Source: Saprospiraceae bacterium (GTDB lineage: Bacteria; Bacteroidota; Bacteroidia; Bacteroidales; JAIPBB01). From it: a stretch of 11,935 nucleotides of DNA. The stretch is from assembly GCA_021739805.1 (NCBI GenBank), contig JAIPBB010000157.1, positions 1 through 11,935 of the forward strand, written 5' to 3'. The position numbers and the translations under genes are program-made. Under the pieces are notes generated by a model that saw only the letters and a program-made list of their open reading frames with translations, was not told the DNA's origin and ran no database searches. Positions 1 through 5,860 of the stretch are shown here, piece after piece (position 1 is the first letter of the stretch; each line of letters begins with the position of its first letter).

Positions 1-174
1 AAAATTGACCAAACAAAATTCAGAGCTCAGGTTGTTCCTGGTGATACTTTGGTGTTTCATTTAGAATTAATGAGTCCAATTCGCCGCGGACTTTGCCATA
101 TGCAAGGAAAAGCATATGTAGGTAATAAATTAGTAGTAGAAGCCGAACTTATGGCTCAAATCGTTAAAAAGTAA
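1..174 (+). CDS. fabZ: 3-hydroxyacyl-ACP dehydratase (FabZ), C-terminal fragment, probably of an LpxC-FabZ fusion
   Basis: Only the last 57 codons are in the window; the frame is open from base 1 and stops with TAA at 172-174. The visible residues include KFRAQVVPGDTL and RRGLCHMQGKAYVGNKLVVEAELM, which match the C-terminal strands of FabZ (VVPGD, then the RRG-x6-GKA-x-V-GxxVV-EAxxM pattern). FabZ dehydrates (3R)-hydroxyacyl-ACP in type II fatty acid synthesis in the cytoplasm. The catalytic His and Glu lie upstream of the window. In Bacteroidota this domain is normally fused behind LpxC, the deacetylase of lipid A synthesis; that fusion is inferred from the neighbouring lpxA and is not visible here. 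The stop is 5 bases before the lpxA start, so the two genes are almost certainly cotranscribed. Confidence 0.85.
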   Translation, partial: KIDQTKFRAQVVPGDTLVFHLELMSPIRRGLCHMQGKAYVGNKLVVEAELMAQIVKK

Positions 175-179
175 AACAA

Positions 180-971
180 ATGAATCAACCCTTAGCATAC
201 GTTCATCCTCAGGCAAAAATTGCTCGTAATGTTGTAATTGAGCCTTTCGTAACCATTCATAAAAATGTTGAAATTGGCGAGGGAACCTGGATTGGCTCCA
301 ATGTTACTATTATGGAGGGTGCCAGAATTGGGAAAAATAATAGAATTTTTCCCGGTGCTGTTATTGCTGCTATTCCCCAAGATCAGAAATTTGACGGAGA
401 AGACACCCTTGTTAGAATTGGTGATAATAATACAATCAGAGAATTTGCTACAATTAACAGAGGCACAAAAGCAAATCTTGAAACATTCATTGGAAATAAT
501 AATCTAATTATGGCTTATGTTCATGTTGCTCACGATTGCATTATTAATAATAATTGCATTTTAGCAAATTCAGTTCATCTTGCCGGACATATCGAAGTGG
601 GTGATTATGCTATAATCGGTGGGCTTTCTGCTGTTCACCAGTTTTGTAATATTGGAGCTCACGTCATGATTTCAGGTGGTTCTTTAGTTAGAAAAGATGT
701 TCCTCCTTTTGTAAAAGGTGCAAGAGAGCCTTTGTCATTCGTTGGAATAAATTCTATCGGCTTACGTAGAAGAGGATTTTCTTCTGAAAAAATTGAAGAG
801 ATTCAAGATATTTACAGAACTCTTTACCTTAGAAAACTTAATGTAACTCAAGCTTTGAATTTTATCGAAGCTGAAATGCCTGCAACAAAAGAGAGAGATG
901 AAATTATTTCTTTTATTTCAAATTCAAGTAGGGGGATTATGAAGGGCTATAATAGGTTGAGTTTGTTTTAG
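180..971 (+). CDS. lpxA: Acyl-ACP--UDP-N-acetylglucosamine O-acyltransferase (LpxA)
   Basis: This 263-residue cytoplasmic enzyme performs the first step of lipid A synthesis, moving a 3-hydroxyacyl chain from ACP to the 3-OH of UDP-GlcNAc. The N-terminal two thirds (about residues 8-175) are hexapeptide repeats of the left-handed beta-helix type (for example VEIGEGTWIGSNVTI and ARIGKNNRI). The catalytic histidine is His118 in HVAHDC, equivalent to E. coli His125, and His115 matches E. coli His122. The diagnostic AVHQFCNIGAHVMISGG segment (151-167), DVPPFV and GLRRRGF (194-200) are intact, followed by the helical C-terminal domain. Length is normal for the family (E. coli has 262). The ATG 5 bases after the fabZ stop is the obvious start. 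No promoter of its own is needed; it should be read with fabZ. Confidence 0.97.
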   Translation: MNQPLAYVHPQAKIARNVVIEPFVTIHKNVEIGEGTWIGSNVTIMEGARIGKNNRIFPGAVIAAIPQDQKFDGEDTLVRIGDNNTIREFATINRGTKANLETFIGNNNLIMAYVHVAHDCIINNNCILANSVHLAGHIEVGDYAIIGGLSAVHQFCNIGAHVMISGGSLVRKDVPPFVKGAREPLSFVGINSIGLRRRGFSSEKIEEIQDIYRTLYLRKLNVTQALNFIEAEMPATKERDEIISFISNSSRGIMKGYNRLSLF

Positions 972-990
972 ACGTTTGCTTATATCTTTA

Positions 991-1062
991 AATGTGATAA
1001 TGCGATAATGCAATAATGCGATAATGCGATAATGTGACAATGCGACAATGTGCTAATGTGTT
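991..1062 (+). repeat. 8-bp tandem array, AATGYGAY type (9 units)
   Basis: Nine consecutive 8-base units begin with AATG (one unit reads AATGCAAT), for example AATGCGAT at 999-1006, 1015-1022 and 1023-1030, degenerating toward AATGTGCT and AATGTGTT. The array lies between lpxA and the four-helix-bundle gene. Its left part (998-1025) is the exact reverse complement of 1481-1508 on the far side of that gene. Because the unit is 8 bases, ATG triplets occur in all three frames, but no long frame is open through it. Confidence 0.95.
998..1025 (+). repeat. Left arm of a perfect 28-bp inverted repeat enclosing the four-helix-bundle gene
   Basis: Bases 998-1025 are exactly reverse-complementary to 1481-1508 (28 of 28). 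The match includes the off-consensus AATGCAAT unit in the corresponding position, so the arms share unit order, not just a common word. The base pairs just outside and just inside the arms (997/1509 and 1026/1480) do not pair. The arms are separated by 455 bases that hold the complete coding region. Confidence 0.93.
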
Positions 1063-1094
1063 AATTGTGGAATTCAATTATTAAAAATAAAGAT

Positions 1095-1463
1095 ATGACA
1101 GAAAAAGAACTATTCATCGATTTGATGAAAAAAAGAACTAAGAAATTTGCTGTTGATGTAATTCGATTTTGTGATTCATTGAAAAATACTAAGGCAACTT
1201 CAGTTATTACATACCAATTAGTTAAAGCAGCCACTTCAGTAGGGGCAAATTATCGAGCAGCATGTAAAGCAAGGTCTAAAAAAGAATTCTTTAGTAAAAT
1301 ATGTATTGTAGTTGAAGAAGCTGATGAATCAGAATATTGGCTTGAAGTAATCAAAGATGCATGTTTATCAACTGAAGAAAAGGAATTGGAAAGGTTGTTA
1401 AAAGAAGTAATTGAAATAATTAAAATAATGTCGAAAGCGAAAGACACAACTTATAGCAAATAA
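1095..1463 (+). CDS. Four-helix-bundle protein, 23S rRNA intervening-sequence (IVS) family
   Basis: A 122-residue all-helical protein is predicted. The family signature is clear: ITYQLVKAATSVGANYRAA, then KARSKKEFFSKI and EEADESEYWLEVI, matching the Ql..sa.SvgaNy.Ea..a.S..dFi.k....EA.Et.yWl pattern. Relatives are encoded inside intervening sequences of 23S rRNA genes (Leptospira, Coxiella), and a similar fold is used by Avd, the accessory protein of diversity-generating retroelements. The biochemical role of free-standing copies is not established. The open frame extends upstream to a TTG at 1065, but the ATG at 1095 gives the usual family length and leaves out a stretch touching the repeat array, so it is preferred. 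There is no rRNA, reverse transcriptase or variable repeat nearby. The gene is bracketed by a perfect 28-bp inverted repeat. Confidence 0.88.
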   Translation: MTEKELFIDLMKKRTKKFAVDVIRFCDSLKNTKATSVITYQLVKAATSVGANYRAACKARSKKEFFSKICIVVEEADESEYWLEVIKDACLSTEEKELERLLKEVIEIIKIMSKAKDTTYSK

Positions 1464-1480
1464 CAGTACATCATAACATT

Positions 1481-1508
1481 ATTATCGCATTATTGCATTA
1501 TCGCATTA
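1481..1508 (+). repeat. Right arm of the perfect 28-bp inverted repeat
   Basis: This is the exact reverse complement of 998-1025. It starts 17 bases after the stop codon of the four-helix-bundle gene, in ATTATCGC-type 8-base units that continue in weaker form to about 1520 (ATTACATC, ATTACAAT). In a transcript spanning both arms it could pair with the left arm and close a loop of about 455 bases. Confidence 0.93.
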
Positions 1509-1555
1509 CATCATTACAATAAAGAACCTTATATTTAGGATACAATGTTTCTCCC

Positions 1556-2920
1556 ATGGCCAAAAGAACAGTAATCAATCGCTTTAATAATCTCACATCA
1601 AAGGAGTGGTTGCCTTTCCAAAAGTCTTTCTTCAAATACACTTCAAAATCTGAAATGTATATTCAAAATCTGAGATTTTTTACAAAGTGCTCTGATGAAG
1701 AAGCTGTTAATATTTATTTTCTTGGAAGTGATGAAAACTCAAATATCTTCAAAGCCTTAAAAAAGGATTTTAATTTCAATTTGTTTACCGGTGATATATA
1801 TGAAAATCAAAAGTTTGATTTTATTGTTTTTGATATAATTGAAGAAATTGAAAACTCCGATATAGAGAAGCTTTCCAATTTAAAAGAATCTATTATTGAA
1901 AAAGTTCATGGATTGTTTGAAAGTTTAAGTGAAAGAAAATTCTTATGGATAATTGCTGACAATAAAAAAACAGACAAATCATTTTACCCTTTCGCATGGG
2001 ATTTGGCAAAAAGTATTTCAAGTGTTTTAAGTTTAAAAGATGAAAAAATTGGCTGTCTTGAAAATGGAGAGACTTTCTATTCGCTTTATTTTAGAAAGGA
2101 TGATAGAAGTAAAAATTTAACAGTCAATAATTTCAATCCTTTGTTCGATTCATCAAAACACTTAACTGAAACATACAAAGTCCCAAAATGGTTTATTCTA
2201 AAACCCCAGCCAAGAAAAAAAGATGAAATTCTGCATCCTGCAAAATACCCCGAAGATTTGATTGATTTATTTGTAAATCAGTTTTCAAAACCGGGTGATA
2301 ATATTTTTGACCCTATGAGCGGAACAGGAAGCACTCAGGTTGGAGCTTTAAGAAATGGTCGGAATGCATTTGGAACAGAATTAAGTGAATTCTTTTGTGA
2401 TATTGCAAATAATCGTTGCAAAAAACTTGAGCAAAAGAATAATGATTATAAAATACTGAATCTTGATACCCGAAAAATACAAAAAGATGATTTTCCTGAA
2501 ATTGATTATATTTTGACTTCACCACCTTACTGGGATATGCTAAATATGAAAGGTGCCGAAAATCAGGCAAAAAGGCGAGATAAAGGACTTCAATTAAATT
2601 ATTCAGAAGAAAAAAACGATTTAGGAAATATTACCGACTACAATGAGTTTTTAGATGAATTGGTGAAAATATATTTTGATTTATTTAAATTATTAAAGCC
2701 CGGTGGCTATGTAACAATAGTTGTAAAGAACATTAAAAAGAAAGGCTCCAATTATCCTTTTGCCTGGGATTTAGCTGAAAAACTTAGTTCGGAATTAGTT
2801 CTTCTGCCGGAATGTTTTTGGTGCCAGGATGACCTTTCAATTGCACCCTATGGCTATGGAAACACTTGGGTGAGTAATACTTTTCATCATTATTGTTTGA
2901 ATTTTAGGAAAGCGAAATGA
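1556..2920 (+). CDS. DNA methyltransferase of the N4-cytosine/N6-adenine type, probably the modification enzyme of a type II R-M system
   Basis: This 454-residue protein should transfer a methyl group from S-adenosylmethionine to an exocyclic amino group in DNA. The visible motifs are HPAKYPEDL (227-235, motif X region), FDPMSGTGSTQVGAL (251-265, motif I, SAM binding) and TSPPYWDM (321-328, motif IV, catalytic). SPPY rather than DPPY leans toward N4-cytosine. A KPGGYV strand follows at 381-386. The N-terminal half looks like a decayed copy of the C-terminal catalytic half: YPFAWDLA occurs at 144-151 and again at 400-407, and FDFIVFDII (87-95) sits where motif IV would be but lacks the PPY residues. 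The ATG at 1556 is preceded by CTCCC; the nearest upstream ATG (1545) is in another frame. It converges with the putative nuclease gene at 3236-4078. Target sequence unknown. Confidence 0.88.
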   Translation: MAKRTVINRFNNLTSKEWLPFQKSFFKYTSKSEMYIQNLRFFTKCSDEEAVNIYFLGSDENSNIFKALKKDFNFNLFTGDIYENQKFDFIVFDIIEEIENSDIEKLSNLKESIIEKVHGLFESLSERKFLWIIADNKKTDKSFYPFAWDLAKSISSVLSLKDEKIGCLENGETFYSLYFRKDDRSKNLTVNNFNPLFDSSKHLTETYKVPKWFILKPQPRKKDEILHPAKYPEDLIDLFVNQFSKPGDNIFDPMSGTGSTQVGALRNGRNAFGTELSEFFCDIANNRCKKLEQKNNDYKILNLDTRKIQKDDFPEIDYILTSPPYWDMLNMKGAENQAKRRDKGLQLNYSEEKNDLGNITDYNEFLDELVKIYFDLFKLLKPGGYVTIVVKNIKKKGSNYPFAWDLAEKLSSELVLLPECFWCQDDLSIAPYGYGNTWVSNTFHHYCLNFRKAK

Positions 2921-2922
2921 TT

Positions 2923-2964
2923 GTTTCAAGTTTCAAGTTTAGGGTTTCAGGTTTCAAGTTTCTG
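2923..2964 (+). repeat. Heptamer tandem array, GTTTCAA type (6 units)
   Basis: Six consecutive 7-base units, GTTTCAA, GTTTCAA, GTTTAGG, GTTTCAG, GTTTCAA and GTTTCTG, start 2 bases after the methyltransferase stop codon. The 7-base period and the GTTTC core recur at 6716-6736 and in the array at the right edge of the window. Confidence 0.9.
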
Positions 2965-3097
2965 TTTTGTTCTAATAGCAATGAAAATGGTCATTGAGCG
3001 GAGTCGAAATGCAGGTTTCATTGTGTCATTGCAAGCGAAGCAATCTGTTGTTATCAGATTTAGATAAAATAAACTACATTCTAATATTCAGTTATTT

Positions 3098-3129
3098 GCA
3101 AGCTTACCGATTGGTAAGTTACTACTTGC
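3098..3129. other. Nested stem-loop between convergent genes
   Basis: The inner stem is CTTACC (3103-3108) with GGTAAG (3113-3118) around a GATT loop. An outer pair, GCAAG (3098-3102) with CTTGC (3125-3129), can enclose it. There is no U-run after it on either strand, so a standard intrinsic terminator is not shown, although it lies where two convergent transcripts would end. Confidence 0.5.
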
Positions 3130-3182
3130 TAAGTTCAAGTTTTAGTCTGGAAGTTTGATTTATTCCAATATTTAATGATTAA

Positions 3183-3230
3183 CAATTTAGCAATTTAACA
3201 ATCGAACAATTCAACAATCGAACAATTGAA
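3183..3230 (+). repeat. 8-bp tandem array, CAATNNAA type (6 units)
   Basis: Six units: CAATTTAG, CAATTTAA, CAATCGAA, CAATTCAA, CAATCGAA and CAATTGAA. The array ends 5 bases before the stop codon of the minus-strand nuclease-like gene. The period matches the 8-bp arrays around the four-helix-bundle gene but the word is different. Confidence 0.92.
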
Positions 3231-3235
3231 ACCCC

Positions 3236-4078
3236 TCAGACTTTAATATAGCTGCTAAAAGAAGGTAATTTCCCAATCCTACAAGCCTTATTCTCAATTG
3301 TTGTTTTCATAGCTCCATTTGAAATTCTTGTTGGAGGCAAGTCAACAAATTTACCCCAACTTTTCTCATCTGCAAAACCCGTGATTATAAGTTTTGGATA
3401 ATGAACAACTGAATATAGAATTTGTTTTAGATCTGATACAGTAAAGAATTCGTTCCAATACCAGTTTTCGGTATATGGAGCATAATCAAACTTCAATGAT
3501 TTATGTTTTTCGTAAATGGCAAGAATAAAAAGCTTTTGATTTTGGGTTAAGACTAAATTTATAAAGTTTCTATCCTTTTGGTAAAAATCAAGATTTTTTA
3601 GAAATGTGAAAAGAAACTTCACACCCTTTGATTCAGCAATGAATTTCCTGTCTTTCTTTCCCCATTGATCCCAAAAACCTCTGTTTGGAATAAGTGCAGG
3701 CAATTTTAAATATTCTGAAATTTCCAAAACATCTTTATCATGATAAATGAAATTGTTTTTAATATCCCACTCAAAACCATTTAAAATAAAATCTCTTTTA
3801 TCGGGCTTGTAAAACGGAGTTATACATTCTTTATCCGAAATTTCAATTCCAATCCTTTTACAATATTCTTTAAATAAAGCTTCAGCAATTTTTCCTTTAG
3901 TAATATTGATGATTCTTTGCTCAATATTTCCAATATCCATTCTATTTATGGTAAATGGGATAGAGATAATAGCATATTTAAGCGATGATTCAATTATCTT
4001 TTCGTATTGAGTTGTCTCAATATCATTAAAAATTATGATTTCTTTTTCGGTCAAAATAATTGATGTAAGATTTAGCAT
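3236..4078 (-). CDS. Putative type II restriction endonuclease with a PD-(D/E)xK-like core
   Basis: I do not recognise a specific family for this 280-residue protein. A nuclease-like core can be seen: GKIAEALFKEY (62-71, with Glu66), then KRDFILNGFEWDIKNN (94-109) giving Asp96 and the Asp105-Ile-Lys107 triad. E...(R)D...DxK with a tryptophan before the last strand is the layout of PD-(D/E)xK endonucleases. The rest is aromatic and charged, with no signal peptide or membrane segment. It converges with a DNA methyltransferase 315 bp away, the arrangement expected for a type II restriction-modification pair; function is therefore inferred from motif plus neighbour. The ATG at 4076-4078 gives the longest frame and is preceded by A/T-rich DNA; Met47 is a less likely alternative start. 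No cleavage specificity can be deduced. Confidence 0.68.
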   Translation of the reverse strand: MLNLTSIILTEKEIIIFNDIETTQYEKIIESSLKYAIISIPFTINRMDIGNIEQRIINITKGKIAEALFKEYCKRIGIEISDKECITPFYKPDKRDFILNGFEWDIKNNFIYHDKDVLEISEYLKLPALIPNRGFWDQWGKKDRKFIAESKGVKFLFTFLKNLDFYQKDRNFINLVLTQNQKLFILAIYEKHKSLKFDYAPYTENWYWNEFFTVSDLKQILYSVVHYPKLIITGFADEKSWGKFVDLPPTRISNGAMKTTIENKACRIGKLPSFSSYIKV

Positions 4079-4165
4079 AAAAGTAGTAAAAAAGATTATA
4101 AAAATTTGATTCGGTAACGAATTTTATTTAATTCAAATTAATAAAATGATATTGTCACAGTAAGG

Positions 4166-4240
4166 GTTTGAAGTCGGAAGACAGAAGACCGAAGTGAGCT
4201 AACTTCCGGCTGCGGTCTTCCCACTTCTGACCTTTGAAAC
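4166..4240. repeat. Imperfect 75-bp inverted repeat (dispersed intergenic repeat)
   Basis: GAAGACCG (4184-4191) pairs with CGGTCTTC (4213-4220), and the flanks continue imperfectly: GTTTGAAGTCGGAAG on the left against CACTTCTGACCTTTGAAAC on the right. The right-hand wording (ACTTCTGAC followed by TTTG) reappears at about 6903-6915, so this looks like a member of a dispersed intergenic family. It is too far from either stop codon to be a terminator for a named gene. Confidence 0.75.
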
Positions 4241-4305
4241 TAATGGAAATTACTTGCATTATTTTACCATTATAATAGCTAGTTGAAAAATAATTGAAAA
4301 AACAC

Positions 4306-4336
4306 TTGACAAGCAAACAAAAAAGTAGTATTATTG
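4306..4336 (+). promoter_or_regulatory. Candidate Bacteroidota promoter of the SPFH gene
   Basis: TTG at 4306-4308 is followed, 20 bases later, by TATTATTG at 4329-4336, one mismatch from the Bacteroidota -7 element TAnnTTTG at the expected distance. The same segment also reads as TTGACA-N17-TATTAT, a good sigma70-type match. The start codon is 43 bases downstream of the -7 element. Confidence 0.55.
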
Positions 4337-4355
4337 TGATATTATTTTAATATCA
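4337..4355. promoter_or_regulatory. Palindromic dyad overlapping the expected start of SPFH transcription
   Basis: TGATATTA (4337-4344), TTT, TAATATCA (4348-4355) is a perfect 8+8 dyad directly after the proposed -7 element. This is a typical operator position. It could instead be a 5' UTR hairpin. The ribbon-helix-helix protein encoded at 5371-5547 is a candidate ligand by proximity only. Confidence 0.45.
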
Positions 4356-4379
4356 TAATTTAAATTTAAATCCATACCC

Positions 4380-5234
4380 ATGAAAGCAGAAAAATTGTAC
4401 AAACCTTCAAGTGGCTATCTTGCCCTTTTATTAATTTTAGTCTTGATTGCTGTTTCATTATTTATGATAATTGCAGCAAAGCAGATTTATTTGGTTGCAG
4501 CCTTGCTCGTTGCATTGTTTTGTTTGGCAGGTTTTATTATTGTTAATCCAAATGAATCTTCAGTTTTGGTATTATTTGGGAAATATGTTGGAACAGTTAA
4601 GGAGAATGGTTTCTTTTGGGTGAATCCTTTTTACACAAAAAAGAAAATTTCACTTAGTGCCAGAAATCTTGACAGCACACCAATTAAGGTGAACGACAAA
4701 CTCGCCAATCCAATTATGATTGGGGTTGTAATGGTTTGGAAAGTTGAAAACACTTTTAAAGCCTCTTTTGATGTTGACGATTATATTCATTTTGTAAACA
4801 TACAAACCGAAGCAGCAGTAAGAAAGCTGGCAGGAATGTATCCATACGATAACTTCGATGATGATGAGGTTGATATAACTCTTCGCTCAGGTGGTGAAGA
4901 AGTTAACCATATGTTGGAAAAGGAAATAATTGAACGACTTGAAATTGCTGGAATTCATGTGATTGAAGCAAGAATCAGTTATTTGGCTTATGCACAAGAA
5001 ATTGCCAGTGCGATGCTTCGCAGACAACAAGCAACTGCAATTGTTGCAGCACGTATTCAAATTGTCGAAGGTGCAGTTAGTATGGTTGAAATGGCACTTC
5101 AAAAACTTTCAGAAAAGAAAATTGTTGATTTGGATGATGAGAGAAAAGCTGCAATGGTTAGTAATCTTATGGTTGTATTATGCTCCGACAAGGATGTAGC
5201 TCCGATTGTTAATACCGGCACGCTTCATCAATAG
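4380..5234 (+). CDS. SPFH (band 7 / stomatin-prohibitin) domain membrane protein
   Basis: This 284-residue protein has two closely spaced hydrophobic segments at the N terminus (about 13-32 and 35-55), then an SPFH domain (about 56-215) starting at NPNESSVLVLFGKYVGTVKENGFFWVNPF. A helical tail carries the ISYLAYAQEIASAMLRRQQA segment (199-218) and ends with MVVLCSDKDVAPIVNTG. SPFH proteins form large membrane-bound oligomers that organise membrane microdomains or scaffold proteases; the exact role of this subgroup is not known to me. The next gene encodes a small Arc-like protein, a pairing I recall from other bacteria. The start is an ATG preceded by CCATACCC with no Shine-Dalgarno site. It is transcribed from the candidate promoter at 4306-4336. 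Confidence 0.9.
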   Translation: MKAEKLYKPSSGYLALLLILVLIAVSLFMIIAAKQIYLVAALLVALFCLAGFIIVNPNESSVLVLFGKYVGTVKENGFFWVNPFYTKKKISLSARNLDSTPIKVNDKLANPIMIGVVMVWKVENTFKASFDVDDYIHFVNIQTEAAVRKLAGMYPYDNFDDDEVDITLRSGGEEVNHMLEKEIIERLEIAGIHVIEARISYLAYAQEIASAMLRRQQATAIVAARIQIVEGAVSMVEMALQKLSEKKIVDLDDERKAAMVSNLMVVLCSDKDVAPIVNTGTLHQ

Positions 5235-5370
5235 ATGGAGTTAGTAGTTAGTACAAAGTACTTAGTATTTTAGTACATAGTATTTTAGAAATTGGAAAAA
5301 CTCGTAACTTGAAACTCGCAACTCGCAACTCAAAATATAAGAGAAAAAGTTTAAAAAGAATTAGATTATA
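5235..5370. other. Repeat-filled spacer between the SPFH and Arc-like genes
   Basis: The spacer contains AGTACTTAGTATTTT-like near-repeats (about 5247-5287) and heptamer-like units GAAACTC, GCAACTC, GCAACTC (about 5310-5330). The latter resemble, in reverse complement, the heptamers at the right edge of the window. No terminator-like hairpin with a T-run was seen, so readthrough from the SPFH gene into the small gene is possible. Confidence 0.6.
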
Positions 5371-5547
5371 ATGGCAAAAAAGAAACCATTTGTTTTACGA
5401 ATAAGTCCTCACATTATGGAAAGTGTGGAGAAATGGGCTGCTGATGAATTTCGTAGTACTAATGGTCAAATTGAATGGTTATTAAGTGTAGCATTGAAAA
5501 AGGCAGGGCGATATAAAGAACCGAAACCGAAGGAGGAAGAGGAATGA
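5371..5547 (+). CDS. Arc-like ribbon-helix-helix small DNA-binding protein (58 aa)
   Basis: This is a 58-codon gene. KKPFVLRIS forms the expected N-terminal beta strand, PHIMESVEKWAADEF the first helix, and STNGQIEWLLSVALKKAG the second, with the S-x-N-x-x-I start of helix B usual in Arc/MetJ proteins; the tail is basic then acidic (KEPKPKEEEE). Ribbon-helix-helix proteins bind DNA as dimers, inserting the strand in the major groove, and often repress their own operon. It lies 136 bases after the SPFH gene on the same strand, so the pair may be an operon with the small protein as regulator. The start ATG is preceded by an A-rich stretch ending GATTATA. No toxin-like partner is adjacent, so an antitoxin role is not supported. 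Confidence 0.82.
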   Translation: MAKKKPFVLRISPHIMESVEKWAADEFRSTNGQIEWLLSVALKKAGRYKEPKPKEEEE

Positions 5548-5554
5548 TTACTGA

Positions 5555-5597
5555 GAGCACGTGAGCATGAGAACTTGTGAAGTGGAGAAGGGGAGAA
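5555..5597 (+). repeat. Left arm of an imperfect inverted repeat flanking the 206-aa gene
   Basis: GAGCACGTGAGCATGAGAAC followed by a GAGAAGGGGAGAA ending (5585-5597) matches the reverse complement of 6830-6864, which reads GAGCAGGTGAGCTTAAGAAC and ends GAGAAGGGGAGAA. Three substitutions and one length difference (43 against 35 bases) separate the arms. The arms lie about 1.23 kb apart. Confidence 0.8.
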
Positions 5598-5601
5598 TTA
5601 G

Positions 5602-5817
5602 GTCATTCGCTTCGCTGTCATTAAGTAGTCATTCGCTTCGCTGTCATTAAGTGGTCATTCGGTTGTCATTAAGTGGTCATTCGCTTCGCTGTCATTAGGT
5701 TGTCATTAGGTTGTCATTAAGTTGTCATTAGGTTGTCATTAAGTTGTCATTAAGTTGTCATTAAGTTGTCATTAGGTTGTCATTAAGAGTCATTAGGTCG
5801 TCATTAGGTTGTCATTC
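5602..5817 (+). repeat. GTCATT tandem array
   Basis: Three copies of a 21-base unit (5602-5622, 5628-5648, 5676-5696) consist of GTCATT, CGCTTCGCT, GTCATT. They are followed by about ten 11-base units GTCATTAAGTT or GTCATTAGGTT. The 21-base unit is the exact reverse complement of 5961-5981 at the end of the opposite array. CGCTTCGC on this strand is GCGAAGCG on the other, the same mini-hairpin word as in the right array. Confidence 0.92.
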
Positions 5818-5860
5818 ATACCGATAGCTATCTGTAGTCATTCTATTATTGAAATTACAA

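Larger units (their letters stand above)
2921..3235. other. Intergenic region between convergent methyltransferase and nuclease genes, rich in repeats
   Basis: No coding frame is supported here. From left to right it holds six GTTTCAA-type heptamers (2923-2964), a segment with GTCATTGAGCGGAGTCGAAATG (in two halves, GTCATTGAGCGG and AGTCGAAATG, about 2989-3010) followed by an ATTGC...GCAAT hairpin containing GCGAAGC (about 3029-3045), a nested stem-loop (3098-3129), and six CAATNNAA-type octamers (3183-3230). These resemble intergenic repeats elsewhere in the window. Confidence 0.8.
4079..4379. other. Divergent intergenic region between the nuclease-like gene and the SPFH gene
   Basis: No coding frame is supported. 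Next to the nuclease-like gene is a hairpin, ATTCG-GTAA-CGAAT (4109-4122), with AATTTGA (4103-4109) and TCAAATT (4133-4139) able to extend the dyad. The centre holds a long imperfect inverted repeat (4166-4240). The right end holds the promoter and dyad of the SPFH gene (4306-4355). Confidence 0.75.

Noticed and set aside
1065..1094. TTG-initiated upstream extension of the four-helix-bundle gene
   Set aside because: It adds ten residues not typical of the family and starts at the edge of the repeat array; the ATG at 1095 is simpler.
1095..1463. Diversity-generating retroelement accessory gene (avd)
   Set aside because: The fold is related, but no reverse transcriptase, template repeat or variable repeat is present in the window.
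991..1520. 23S rRNA intervening sequence
   Set aside because: No rRNA sequence flanks the element; lpxA lies on one side and a methyltransferase gene on the other.
2313..2570. Minus-strand frame inside the methyltransferase gene
   Set aside because: It covers the coding sequence of motif I to motif IV of the methyltransferase and is a shadow frame.
3098..3129. Bidirectional terminator between the convergent genes
   Set aside because: The stem-loop is real but has no T-run on either side, so it is recorded only as a stem-loop.
5371..5547. Antitoxin of a toxin-antitoxin pair
   Set aside because: The ribbon-helix-helix fold fits, but neither neighbour (SPFH protein, repeat region) looks like a toxin.
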